The notes beneath the pieces were generated by a model. That model was not told where the DNA came from. It made no database searches and was given only the letters and a program-made list of their open reading frames with translations. A stretch of DNA of 32,372 bases, taken from assembly GCA_027625095.1 (NCBI GenBank), contig JAQBXN010000104.1, positions 1 to 32,372 of the forward strand. The letters run 5' to 3'. Origin of the DNA: Planctomycetota bacterium. GTDB lineage: Bacteria > Planctomycetota > PUPC01 > JACPCR01. Below are positions 23,081 to 32,206 of this stretch, piece by piece (the first letter of the stretch is position 1; every line of letters starts with the position of its first letter). Position numbers and translations under genes: made by a program.

Positions 23081-26000
23081 ATGTCCTCTAAAGACGATCT
23101 TCTTTTTGCACAGACAGCGATCCGCAAGAACCTCTGCAACGACGAGCAGGCGAGGGAATGCCTTGATGCCACGGCCAAGGCGGAGGTGCTTGGGGAGAAC
23201 AAGAATCTGTACCAGGTATTCGTCGAGAAAGGCTACCTCACCCTCGAACAGGTGAATTATATCCTCGGCAAGCCAGCCGATTCTCCTATCGCCCCTTCTC
23301 CGCCACCACGAACTGCTGTCGCCGAGTCGCCCCCCAGAGCTGATAAATCCAGAGAAACAACGATAAGCGCCCTGGGTGATTTTCAAATCACCGGCAAACT
23401 CGGCGAAGGCGGAATGGGAGTTGTTTACAGGGCGACACAGAAGAGTCTGGGTCGGGATGTTGCGCTCAAGATTCTGCCCCCGCGGCTGGCGGCGGATAAG
23501 GAATTCGTCGACCGATTCCATCGGGAAGCCCGTTCGGCCGCGCGACTCAACCATCAGAACATTATCCAGGTCTATGCCGCGGGAGAAGAGCGCGGCTATC
23601 ACTATATGGCCATCGAACTCATCGACGGTGCCACCACTCTCGAAATGATGAAGCGGAAGGGCCGCTTCCCGGAAACAATCGCTCTCGGCGTCATTATTGA
23701 GATGGCCAGGGCACTTGATCAGGCCCATAAGAGCGGCATCGTCCACAGGGACATCAAGCCCGACAACATCATGATGAACCGGGACGGCGTCTCCAAGCTC
23801 GCCGATCTCGGTCTGGCCAAAGAAACAGTAGCCGCAGATATCACCCAGAGCGGCGCCATTGTCGGAACACCCCGGTATCTATCGCCGGAACAGGCCGCTG
23901 GTGCTGACAAGGTTGATGGCCGCGCTGATTTTTATTCGCTCGGTGCGTCCATCTATCATCTGGTTGCGGGAGAGGCGCCATTTGATGGGGACAATGCAAT
24001 GCAAGTGATCGTGAAACACCTGAACGAACCGGTGCCACCACTCAAGAACAGGGCCTTAAATCTATCTGATGGCTTCTGCGCGCTTATCGATAAGCTCCTG
24101 CAGAAGAAGCCGGAGGATCGCTTCCAGACAGCCAAAGAACTCGAAGCTGCAGCGGAGATTCTCAAGGCCGGAAACGCCCCTGCACGATCCCCGATTGGAT
24201 CGACCGCGCCAGCCCCACCTCAAGCACCTTCGATTCCACGGCCTGTCCCGCTCACAACCAGGATCGCTCCTGGCAAGGCCATCAAGTCTGCTCCACTGGC
24301 ATCCTCCGCACAGGCGGCCAAGACAGCAACGATTGACTTTGGAAGCATGAATCTGATGCAGCCTCAGCAGCCGCGAACCGCCACCACTGCTGCATCCAAT
24401 TTCCAGCCCGTGTCAGCTCGGACCCCTCGAATGGCGGGAACCCCGACGACTCATGGGTTGGCGTCGGCGAGCTTTGCCAGTTCGGCGCCCTACCGCATTG
24501 AAGATGAAGGGTACAGCCTCTCCAAAATGCTGGTCCATGCACTCCTGGCCATCGCCGTAATCGGGGGGGCTTGTTACTTCCTCGTTACCACAGACAGGGT
24601 CAAAGCCAGTGTCCTGGGCATCAATAAGACTGTGAGCCCTGAAGAAAAGCGGCTAGAGGAGCAGGAGGCGAACAACATGCTGACAGATTTGATCAGGAAA
24701 ATAGACAACCAAAACACTCAATACAAAGAAAACCTGGCGCTCCTGGAACAATTCGACGACTCAAAACTCGGGGATGCTGACCGGCCAAAATTTGAGGGCA
24801 AGATCAAGGGTACGAGAGAGGCCAGACAGCAGAAATCAGACGAGCAATTCAACATTCTCGAAGGGGAAGTAGAAAGACTCCTCAATGAAAAGAAGTTCGT
24901 GGAGGCCTATGCAAAAGGAGGTGAATTTCCTGAACAGATTCTGACGGACGAAACTCAAAGGAAAATCGATGAGCTGAAAGCTCGCATAAGAGCGAACGCA
25001 CAGGAAGAGATGCAGACGATCCAATCACAAATCCAGGCGGGGATGGCCAAAGGAAACTTCGCAGAAGTTATGCGGTTGAAACAGCAAGTCTCCCTAAAGA
25101 GTTTTGCCGAGCTGGCGCCATCAGCGACGGGGTTGCTTTCAGAGGCGATTTCCTCGGCGACTTCAACTATTCGAAAATTCACTAAAGCGGATGAAGAGAT
25201 TCGCAGCGTGGCTAAGGCACTCAAAGAACAATTCGAGGCAGGGGATTACTTTGCCGGCTTCAGCACCGCTGAAAATGCCCTGAAGAATCAGGAACTTCGT
25301 GGCTCTATAAGCATCGTCAAGAAATCAGAACAATTTGTCTTTGAACTGCAGGCCCTGGTCGAAGACGGCACCGGCATTTACAGCCTGATGAAAACCTACC
25401 TGAATGAAAACATTGGGAAGGAAATCCTCTACCGAGGTCAGAAAACTCAACTCCATTCAATTGATTACGAAAAGCGCACCATCGATATGACCTATATCGG
25501 TAGTCGCAAAAATTGGGATTTCAAAGACCGTTTCAGCCGTCCGTCAGATATTGTCACCCTTGCCGAATTCGCATCTGGAGGAGGAGGCCCGGAATTCGAG
25601 CACCGCGCCGGCATCCTCTTCTTGCTCTGTGGTGAAACCGTAGATGCACGAAAATCCTTCGAAAAATCAGGTGGCGATGTTCTGGCGATTTACCAGGAAG
25701 AGCTGGCGTTTAATGAAAGTATTAAGAAATTCAATGAACGGATGGCGAAGGTCGCCGCCACAGATGAATTCCGGATGGGAATAGACGTAAGCAACTGGAA
25801 ATCTGAGTTGGAAAAACTCCAGAAAATGAAAGGTGGCAATTTCATCAACGCGGAATGGTTTCAACGAGAAACGCCACGTCGCAAGGCAAAGCTTCGAACT
25901 TACTACATAGGCAGATACGAGATTTCCAATACAGATTACGGTGAATTCATCGCAGCCGTGTCTTCAGTGGAAGGCCGCCCATACGCCCACAACACGGAAC

Positions 26001-26632
26001 CAGAAAATAATTCATACATCCCGGGAACGTGGGAAGATAACAACGTCGGCCGCCGAAAAGCTGACCTGCCTGTGGTAAGCGTTGACTGGTATGACGCGTA
26101 TGCCTACACGCGATGGAGAAGCACAAGAGACGAATTTATTAATTACCGCCTCCCTACGGAAGCCGAATGGGAATGCGCAGCCTCCTGGGGGCCGGATTTC
26201 AAGGAAGGCCAGAAACGCGAATACCCCTGGGGGTCTAAATATGCTGATAAGGCCGCTCACCTCAAATCCGTAGACGACCAGAAGAACGATGACTCAGTCT
26301 ATACAAAGCCAGTGAACAGCTATAAGTCGACGGACTCAGGATACGGCTGCCAGAATATGGCCGGCAATGTCTGGGAATGGGTACAAGATTATTTCAACCC
26401 CGACCACCCATGGGAACTTGAGGAAGACAATCCGACCGGCCCAGCCGAAGGCAAGCAGAAAATCATCAGAGGCGGGAGCTTCAAGACACTTTATTTCCAG
26501 GGCCGCACAACCTCGCGTTATGCCTTAGAGCCCGAAAAGTCTCAGATCGATCTGGGATTTCGAATCGCCTCAGATCCGCCGGATATGATTGGTGCGCGAC
26601 TGAAACGATACGGCCTGAAGCCAAAAAAGTGA
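23081..26632 (+). CDS. Transmembrane Ser/Thr protein kinase with C-terminal FGE-like domain
   Basis: A 1183-residue PknB-type kinase. Residues 1-75 form a small helical domain. The kinase domain spans about 98-365: glycine loop GEGGMGVVY, ATP lysine K130, HRDIKPDN with catalytic D224, DLG at 242-244 in place of DFG, GTPRYLSPEQ and ADFYSLG. A Pro/Ala/Thr-rich linker (366-480) leads to one transmembrane helix (about 484-505). The outer part is largely coiled coil (515-690), then a mixed region. About 916-1165 is an FGE/SUMF1-type domain (YYIGRYEISNTDYGEF, RLPTEAEWECAA, NMAGNVWEWV, IIRGGSF). The catalytic cysteines expected after GGSF are absent (KTLYFQGRTTSRYA), so it is probably a ligand-binding, C-type-lectin-like sensor. 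The kinase is expected to phosphorylate cytoplasmic targets on an external signal. The start was chosen as the only ATG upstream of the helical domain. Confidence 0.94.
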   Translation: MSSKDDLLFAQTAIRKNLCNDEQARECLDATAKAEVLGENKNLYQVFVEKGYLTLEQVNYILGKPADSPIAPSPPPRTAVAESPPRADKSRETTISALGDFQITGKLGEGGMGVVYRATQKSLGRDVALKILPPRLAADKEFVDRFHREARSAARLNHQNIIQVYAAGEERGYHYMAIELIDGATTLEMMKRKGRFPETIALGVIIEMARALDQAHKSGIVHRDIKPDNIMMNRDGVSKLADLGLAKETVAADITQSGAIVGTPRYLSPEQAAGADKVDGRADFYSLGASIYHLVAGEAPFDGDNAMQVIVKHLNEPVPPLKNRALNLSDGFCALIDKLLQKKPEDRFQTAKELEAAAEILKAGNAPARSPIGSTAPAPPQAPSIPRPVPLTTRIAPGKAIKSAPLASSAQAAKTATIDFGSMNLMQPQQPRTATTAASNFQPVSARTPRMAGTPTTHGLASASFASSAPYRIEDEGYSLSKMLVHALLAIAVIGGACYFLVTTDRVKASVLGINKTVSPEEKRLEEQEANNMLTDLIRKIDNQNTQYKENLALLEQFDDSKLGDADRPKFEGKIKGTREARQQKSDEQFNILEGEVERLLNEKKFVEAYAKGGEFPEQILTDETQRKIDELKARIRANAQEEMQTIQSQIQAGMAKGNFAEVMRLKQQVSLKSFAELAPSATGLLSEAISSATSTIRKFTKADEEIRSVAKALKEQFEAGDYFAGFSTAENALKNQELRGSISIVKKSEQFVFELQALVEDGTGIYSLMKTYLNENIGKEILYRGQKTQLHSIDYEKRTIDMTYIGSRKNWDFKDRFSRPSDIVTLAEFASGGGGPEFEHRAGILFLLCGETVDARKSFEKSGGDVLAIYQEELAFNESIKKFNERMAKVAATDEFRMGIDVSNWKSELEKLQKMKGGNFINAEWFQRETPRRKAKLRTYYIGRYEISNTDYGEFIAAVSSVEGRPYAHNTEPENNSYIPGTWEDNNVGRRKADLPVVSVDWYDAYAYTRWRSTRDEFINYRLPTEAEWECAASWGPDFKEGQKREYPWGSKYADKAAHLKSVDDQKNDDSVYTKPVNSYKSTDSGYGCQNMAGNVWEWVQDYFNPDHPWELEEDNPTGPAEGKQKIIRGGSFKTLYFQGRTTSRYALEPEKSQIDLGFRIASDPPDMIGARLKRYGLKPKK

Positions 26633-26696
26633 TTCGGCGCACATCCATCGCTGGTCAAGCTCGCCGGCACTCCAGGAATATCCGAGCCAGTTCCAC

Positions 26697-28910
26697 TCAA
26701 TCCTTCCCAAGTTGCGCCTTCAATCGCCGGTGCAGCTCTTCCACCCGCCGGATGTTGATGCTCGCCGGGTTTCGCTCGATGAGCCATTCGACATCCTTGA
26801 GCGAACGCTTGTTGTCACCACGCTGGTAGTGAAAGTAGCCACGCATCAATCGGAAGGAGGGTTCGTCCGGTTCTAGAGCCAGAAGCACATCCAGGTATTG
26901 AATGCTCTGTTCCGTGTTTTCTGAATTCTGAGCCAGGCCAAGAAGATTTCGGATCATGCGCTTGACGATCTCTTGCCCGGTGCTGGTCTTCAAGTCCCCT
27001 GCAACCAATGGTAGCCTGGTCATTTCCAAGACCTTAATCCTCGCATCCTCTTCGCTCATCAAGACGCCTCCCTCAAAGACGTCGATGAGCTGCCGGGTTC
27101 CGTCCTTAAGATTGCAACGCACCACAAAATGTCCCGGCATGCCCACGCCGTCGAGGTGGAGACCTATACGGCGGCCGAGTTCCATGTAAAGCACTGAAAG
27201 AGCGATCGGCAACCCTTCACGGTCATCAATTACTTCGTTCAGGTAACTGTTCGAAGCGTGGTAATACTCGAAGCGGCTGCCATGGAATCCCATCTCCCTG
27301 AACATGTAATGATTCAGCGCATCAAGCTTGCTTCGCTCGGTCACTTTTTCCGGGAGGCCAGCCTTGAGGTCTTCGCCCATGCGTTCGAAAAGTTTGAGGT
27401 AGACATCAACTTCCACTTCCCGATTATCCAGTCGAGCGATGAGCAAGCCGATTTTCAGCAAGCTGATTTTCTCTTCCGGCTGACCAAGCTCCTCCTGGAT
27501 CTGCGCTGTGATCTGGTGGCGGTGGAGCTGGCTGGTGAGTTCCTTGACGTAAGCGATGCGGGCCTGCAGAGCCTTTGATTCCTTGTTCAGGAGAGCGATG
27601 CTGATCTCCGGATCGGCGGTGAATTCCTTCAGATCCTCATCCGAGGAGAATTTCTCTGAAGAGATTTGCCAGACAGTCTTCAAAACACTCTCAACCTGCC
27701 TGGCATCCGGCTGCCGCTCGGAGAGGTCGGCCCCGACCTGAAATCCTTTGAATTGAGCTTCCGTTTCTCTGAATTTTGCGAGCCCGATTTTTCCGGAGCT
27801 GAGGCCATTGTCTCGAGACGCAAAGACCAGGTGATCGTTCACGAAGCATTGGAACTGTTCTTTTTCGAAGCGGACACGCAGCCGATTCCATTCGCCGGGC
27901 CTGTAATGGTCAGTTCGGAGCTGCTCGAGAATCGTCCAGGTGTATACCGTAGGCCCTTCGAAACGTGTCAGCCGCATCTGGCCCCCGGTCGGATAAAAAC
28001 CGTAATGTTTGTGTTCCCCGTCCGAATGAAACGCCAAACCAGCGGCGCCGGACTCGTCCTCAAGTTTCACAGTGACGGCGAGTTCGTACGGCAGTTCAGG
28101 CGGTTTGGTTTGCGAAAGGCACAGGGAGCGTCCGCCGAAACCGCGGCCGGGGGATTCCACATGAATTCGCCCGGCGCGCTGCTGCCAGTTCGATCCGAAC
28201 AGGGACTGCCATTCTCTGGAATTGAGTGCACCGATGGTGAGCCACTGCTTCATCTGGATAGGATTCGGTTTGGCAATCAGCGGGCGCAAAGCATTGGATT
28301 CCACCGCGAAACCGAGGTTACGCGTATAAGCAGCCTTGATGGTCATCAGGCCGAGTACACGCCCCTGGCGGTCGACGACTGGCCCGCCGCTGTTGCCTCG
28401 CTCGATGGGGATGGCAAGTTGCAGCATCGGCATACCCTCAAACTCACGATGGCCGGAGATAATGCCTTCGACCACGCTGTTCTTAAGCCCTTCAGGATTG
28501 CCAAACGCAACTACGGACTGGCCGTCTTTCACTCCTGAAGAATCGGCAAGGGCGAGGGCTTGCAGTCCCTCTGCCTTGACTTTGAGAATGGCTAAATCCA
28601 TTGATTTGTCCGACGCGTGAACGGTTTCAACTTCATACTTCTTGCCATCAGCGAATTCCACAGTTATCGGCCGTGCTTCGCCGAGCACGTGCAGATTCGT
28701 CGCTATCAGCCCATCCACCGAGATCACGAAACCCGTACCGAGACCCGATTCTTCACCCGTGCGGCCCGTGACCGAGATGGTAACTACAGAGGGGCGAATC
28801 AGGGTTGTCAGGCCCTCTGTGGATAGCGGCTTGTCTGTCGTTTTTGTGACTTCCGCGAAGGAAGCAGACATCATCAGCAGCGCGAGGCAGAGTCGGAAGG
28901 ATGGAAGCAT
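26697..28910 (-). CDS. Exported HtrA-type serine protease fused to beta-sandwich, SirB1-like and TPR domains
   Basis: A 737-residue protein starting with a signal peptide (MLPSFRLCLALLMMSASFA). Residues 30-215 form a trypsin/Deg-type protease with the full triad: H74 in TNLHVL, D105 in MDLAIL and S174 in GNSGGP. No PDZ domain follows. Instead about 225-395 is a LamG/DUF1080-like sandwich (HKHYGFYPTGG, WNRLRVRFEKEQFQCFVND). About 405-640 is a SirB1/Transglut_core2-like domain (LNHYMFREMGFHG, NSYLNEVIDDREGLPIALSVLYMELGRRIGL, GVGMPGHFVVRC). The C-terminus is TPR-like (YLDVLLALEPDEPSFRLMRGYFHYQRGD). SirB1-type domains are usually separate cytoplasmic proteins, so this exported fusion is unusual. 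Envelope protein quality control is a reasonable guess. The start codon has only a weak purine-rich leader. Confidence 0.92.
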   Translation of the reverse strand: MLPSFRLCLALLMMSASFAEVTKTTDKPLSTEGLTTLIRPSVVTISVTGRTGEESGLGTGFVISVDGLIATNLHVLGEARPITVEFADGKKYEVETVHASDKSMDLAILKVKAEGLQALALADSSGVKDGQSVVAFGNPEGLKNSVVEGIISGHREFEGMPMLQLAIPIERGNSGGPVVDRQGRVLGLMTIKAAYTRNLGFAVESNALRPLIAKPNPIQMKQWLTIGALNSREWQSLFGSNWQQRAGRIHVESPGRGFGGRSLCLSQTKPPELPYELAVTVKLEDESGAAGLAFHSDGEHKHYGFYPTGGQMRLTRFEGPTVYTWTILEQLRTDHYRPGEWNRLRVRFEKEQFQCFVNDHLVFASRDNGLSSGKIGLAKFRETEAQFKGFQVGADLSERQPDARQVESVLKTVWQISSEKFSSDEDLKEFTADPEISIALLNKESKALQARIAYVKELTSQLHRHQITAQIQEELGQPEEKISLLKIGLLIARLDNREVEVDVYLKLFERMGEDLKAGLPEKVTERSKLDALNHYMFREMGFHGSRFEYYHASNSYLNEVIDDREGLPIALSVLYMELGRRIGLHLDGVGMPGHFVVRCNLKDGTRQLIDVFEGGVLMSEEDARIKVLEMTRLPLVAGDLKTSTGQEIVKRMIRNLLGLAQNSENTEQSIQYLDVLLALEPDEPSFRLMRGYFHYQRGDNKRSLKDVEWLIERNPASINIRRVEELHRRLKAQLGKD

Positions 28911-28941
28911 CTTGTTTCTTTTCAGGCTCGAATACGTAAAG

Positions 28942-29061
28942 AGTAATGAGTAATGAGCAAGCCGCGGGCCCTGCGTTGCTCGTGATGGCGGTCACACAGA
29001 TACCCGCTACAGAGCCGACAACAATACAATATCGGGTAACACTTACTCGTTACTCGTTACT
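28942..29061. repeat. Imperfect inverted repeat built from 7-nt tandem units
   Basis: The left arm AGTAATGAGTAATGAGCAA (28942-28960) and the right arm TTACTCGTTACTCGTTACT (29043-29061) are complementary over 19 positions, with two G-T wobbles and one C/A mismatch. Each arm consists of about two and a half copies of a heptamer (GTAATGA / TTACTCG). The 82-nt loop carries no gene. It lies between the divergently transcribed protease and pseudopilin genes. Confidence 0.7.
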
Positions 29062-29083
29062 ATACAAATCACCATAGCGGTCA

Positions 29084-29097
29084 ATGGTTAATGGTTA
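29084..29097 (+). repeat. Heptamer tandem pair ATGGTTA x2
   Basis: Two head-to-tail copies of ATGGTTA lie 23 bases after the right arm of the inverted repeat. The unit has the same 7-nt length as the neighbouring repeats but a different sequence. Confidence 0.6.
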
Positions 29098-29186
29098 CTG
29101 GGTGCTTGAACTTTACCCAATTTTTCATGACCCTGAAAGGAACGGGAGACGTGAGGCCCGGATTTACCCGTTCGTCTGAGGGCGAA

Positions 29187-29963
29187 ATGCAAGGCTCAAC
29201 GATTCAGAGAATTCGGAATACACTACGAAGCCGTCGCGCCTTCACCGTTATCGAACTCACCGTCACTCTGACCATCCTGGCGGTCATATTGCTTGCTGTG
29301 CATGGGGTCCTTGCCCGTACAATTTCTTCCAGCCAGAAGGCCGAGACGGCCAGTCGCCGGGCGACTATCTCAGATGCGATTCTTCGGCGGATGGCAGCCG
29401 ATCTCAGGAGTGCATTTATGTCCTCTACCCACGAAATCTGTTTCAAGGGAGACTCCGAAAGCCTGCATTTTGTCACCAGCATGACATCCCTGGCAAAAGT
29501 CGGACAGGAGGCTTCGGCCTTTAACAGTGTTGGATACGTGTTGGGCAAAAACGACAAATCCAGTTCCGTTTTCAGGCTCTTTCGCCGCGAAGCACGTGGC
29601 AAAATTGACATGCACGAAGGAGAGTATCGAGAACTCTATCCTTACATCGGCTACATCAAGTTTGAGTATTTGCAAAAGACCGATGGAGAAAGCGACCCGG
29701 ACGCAATTCAGATCAAAGAAGATTGGGACAGTTTAAGAGATCGCGGCCTGCCGCTCGCCGTTCAAATGGAGGTGAGGCTCTTCTTCCCTGACACGCAGGC
29801 CACGTTTTCTTCGAACACTTTTGTGGAAACTCAAGTCACCCGCTATCGTGCGGTTTTCAAGATCCCGGCCGGCGGTTATTACATTCCTGATCCTGACATC
29901 GAGAATCAGGCTGAACCGGCCACGACTGATACAACCAAAGAAACGGGGCAGAGCTCCAACTGA
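29187..29963 (+). CDS. Type II secretion GspJ-like pseudopilin
   Basis: A 258-residue protein with a class III prepilin signal: basic leader, then cleavage expected between A18 and F19 (RRA|FTVIELTVTL), with the conserved Glu at +5 (E23) and a hydrophobic helix to about residue 45. Ala replaces the usual Gly at -1, which prepilin peptidases can accept. The C-terminal part, with FRLFRREARG, YIKFEYLQK and a W...LPLAVQMEVRLFF segment, matches minor pseudopilin GspJ, which sits at the tip of the T2SS pseudopilus. ATG 29187 is preceded by GAGGG and starts directly before the leader peptide; the frame is open to 29091. No other T2SS gene is in the window. The stop lies only 6 bp before the next start. 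Confidence 0.85.
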   Translation: MQGSTIQRIRNTLRSRRAFTVIELTVTLTILAVILLAVHGVLARTISSSQKAETASRRATISDAILRRMAADLRSAFMSSTHEICFKGDSESLHFVTSMTSLAKVGQEASAFNSVGYVLGKNDKSSSVFRLFRREARGKIDMHEGEYRELYPYIGYIKFEYLQKTDGESDPDAIQIKEDWDSLRDRGLPLAVQMEVRLFFPDTQATFSSNTFVETQVTRYRAVFKIPAGGYYIPDPDIENQAEPATTDTTKETGQSSN

Positions 29964-29969
29964 TATACG

Positions 29970-32186
29970 TTGAACACCCGGACACTCCCATTTCAAAAAG
30001 ATCTTGTGCTCGTCGGTGGCGGGCACAGCCACGTGCAGGTGATGAAGATGTTTGCCATGAAAGGGCCTATCGACGTCAAGGTCACCATGATCGCAGACAG
30101 TTCCACCGCTTTTTACTCGGGCATGCTCCCCGGCTGTGTTGCCGGTCTCTATGAGCCGAGCGAAATTCAGATGGAGTTGCGGCCGCTCGCAGAATGGGCA
30201 GGCGCCAGATTCATCCATGCCCAGGTAACGGGGATCGACCCAGACCAGAAAAAAGTCTTTGTCGATGGCCGACCTCCGATTTCGTATGACGTGGTTTCCA
30301 TTAACGTTGGCTCGACCACCCGGGGTACCGAGGACATCCCCGGTGTCAAGGAATATGCCCTCACCACTCGACCCATCAATCGTTTACTGGACAAACTGCA
30401 AGATTTTGAGCGCAATCATCCGGTGTGGAAAAAGCCACCCCGCATCATAGTGGCAGGTGCAGGCCCGGCCGGCATCGAGCTTTCGTTCGGCCTGTTCCAC
30501 CGGTTTTCAAAAAAGGCCGGAAGCGCGGAGGTCACCCTGATCGACAGCTACAAAGATCTCCTCCCTAAAAGCAGCAAGATGGTGCGGAGGGTGATCGTCA
30601 GCACCCTCAAGGAAAAAGGGATCAGAATGATTTCAGACACCCGGGCCGAACGAGTGGAACAAGGCCGCGTGCATCTCAGTTCAAAGGAGGCTATCGATTT
30701 CGACCTCCTTATCTGGGCCACCGGAGGGGCAGCTCCCGGGCTTACAGAACAGACGGGCCTCAAAACCGATGAGGAAGGATTTCTGAAAGTAAAGACGAAC
30801 TTGCAGACGCCGGATTATCCCGATGTCTTTGCAGCCGGTGATTGCATTCACCTTGAGGGACACGACCTGCCCAAGGCCGGCGTCTATGCTGTTCGCCAGG
30901 GCCCCGTCCTTGCCAGAAACCTGATCAACTATGTGATGGGGCGCCCCCTCGAAGCTTACGATCCCCAACCCGACTTCCTCGCGCTGTTGATGACGGGCGA
31001 CGGCGAGGCCATTGCCAGCCGCAACGGAGTAGGGCTCAAGGGCAAGTGGCTGTGGCGGCTCAAGGACCGCATAGATCGGAAATGGATGGCACGGTTCGAT
31101 CCCGATCAACTGGGGATGGATCCGCAAAGCCCGTTACGCCTCCCGGGCGAAAGATTGGAGGAGGAAATGCGCTGCTCCGGATGCGCGGCAAAGGTGGGCG
31201 CTTCCGTGCTGGAAGACAGCCTCTGCTCACTCGAAGTCACCCCAAACAAGCGGGTCAAGATAGGTCTCGATTTCGCCGATGATGCGGCGGTCACCGAAAT
31301 TCCGGCGGGCAAACTGGTCGTTCAGACGGTCGATTACTTCCGCGCCTTCATCGATGACCCTTACATTCTGGGCCGGGTCATCACCATTCATTCCGCGTCA
31401 GATATATTCGCCATGGGAGCGCAGCCTGATACCGCGATGGTGATCGCAACGCTGCCCTTCACTACCCCGCAGCGACAGGGCCGTGAACTCGGACAACTCA
31501 TGGCCGGCATCAACTTCGAAGCCCATAAAATGAACGTCACCATCATCGGCGGACACACCAGCGAAGGCGCTGAAATGAGCGTCGGCCTGGTGGTCAACGG
31601 GTTGGTCGATGAATCCAGACTGGCCCGAAAAGGAGGGCTCGAGCCGGGCGACCTTCTGGTCCTGACCAAGCCCCTGGGCTCTGCGGTCCTGATGGCCGCC
31701 AATATGCGTCTGAAAGCGAAAGGTGAATGGATCGACGAAGCGATCGAAAACATGCTGATTTCAAACGGCCCGGCGGCAGACGTCTTCTCGAGAAACAATG
31801 TCCGCTCCATGACGGATATCACCGGATTTGGTCTGGCAGGTCACCTCGCCGAAATGTTGAAGGCGAGTGAAGTAGGCGCCAAGATAAACTTGAACAACCT
31901 GCAGTTTCTGAATGGCGCGGCCGAGTGCCTCGAGGCAGGCATCCAAAGTTCACTGGCACCGGACAACAGGAAGAGGGTACGCAATCTGGGTCTGACAGAT
32001 TACAGCGATCTCACCGCCAACATCATCTTCGATCCCCAGACTTCCGGCGGCCTGCTGGCCGGAGTGAATCCCAACGTGGCGAGAAAGGTAGTCGAGGAAC
32101 TCAAGGAAGCCGGATGCGAACGAACCACGATTATCGGGCAAGTGACGGAAAAGGCGGGTGAGCTGATTCTGACTCGAAAACCGTAA
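29970..32186 (+). CDS. selD: NADH-dehydrogenase-like / selenide, water dikinase (SelD) fusion
   Basis: A 738-residue two-domain protein. Residues 10-385 form an FAD/NAD(P)-binding NDH-2-like domain: GGGHSHV (16-22), AGAGPAGIE (162-170) and FAAGDC (287-292). Residues 395-738 are SelD, which makes selenophosphate from selenide and ATP for selenocysteine or 2-selenouridine synthesis. SelD features include CSGCAAK with C405 at the catalytic position, DFADDAAV, VQTVDYFRAF, SDIFAMGA, GGHTSEG and DPQTSGGLLAG. This fusion is known from other bacteria and algae; the oxidoreductase half may supply reduced selenium. The predicted start is a TTG at 29970, six bases after the pseudopilin stop and without a clear Shine-Dalgarno, suggesting coupling. 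An in-frame GTG about 12 codons downstream is an alternative but would clip the N-terminus. No selA, selB or tRNA-Sec is visible nearby. Confidence 0.95.
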   Translation: MNTRTLPFQKDLVLVGGGHSHVQVMKMFAMKGPIDVKVTMIADSSTAFYSGMLPGCVAGLYEPSEIQMELRPLAEWAGARFIHAQVTGIDPDQKKVFVDGRPPISYDVVSINVGSTTRGTEDIPGVKEYALTTRPINRLLDKLQDFERNHPVWKKPPRIIVAGAGPAGIELSFGLFHRFSKKAGSAEVTLIDSYKDLLPKSSKMVRRVIVSTLKEKGIRMISDTRAERVEQGRVHLSSKEAIDFDLLIWATGGAAPGLTEQTGLKTDEEGFLKVKTNLQTPDYPDVFAAGDCIHLEGHDLPKAGVYAVRQGPVLARNLINYVMGRPLEAYDPQPDFLALLMTGDGEAIASRNGVGLKGKWLWRLKDRIDRKWMARFDPDQLGMDPQSPLRLPGERLEEEMRCSGCAAKVGASVLEDSLCSLEVTPNKRVKIGLDFADDAAVTEIPAGKLVVQTVDYFRAFIDDPYILGRVITIHSASDIFAMGAQPDTAMVIATLPFTTPQRQGRELGQLMAGINFEAHKMNVTIIGGHTSEGAEMSVGLVVNGLVDESRLARKGGLEPGDLLVLTKPLGSAVLMAANMRLKAKGEWIDEAIENMLISNGPAADVFSRNNVRSMTDITGFGLAGHLAEMLKASEVGAKINLNNLQFLNGAAECLEAGIQSSLAPDNRKRVRNLGLTDYSDLTANIIFDPQTSGGLLAGVNPNVARKVVEELKEAGCERTTIIGQVTEKAGELILTRKP

Positions 32187-32206
32187 CTTGAATCGAGTGG
32201 CACCAG

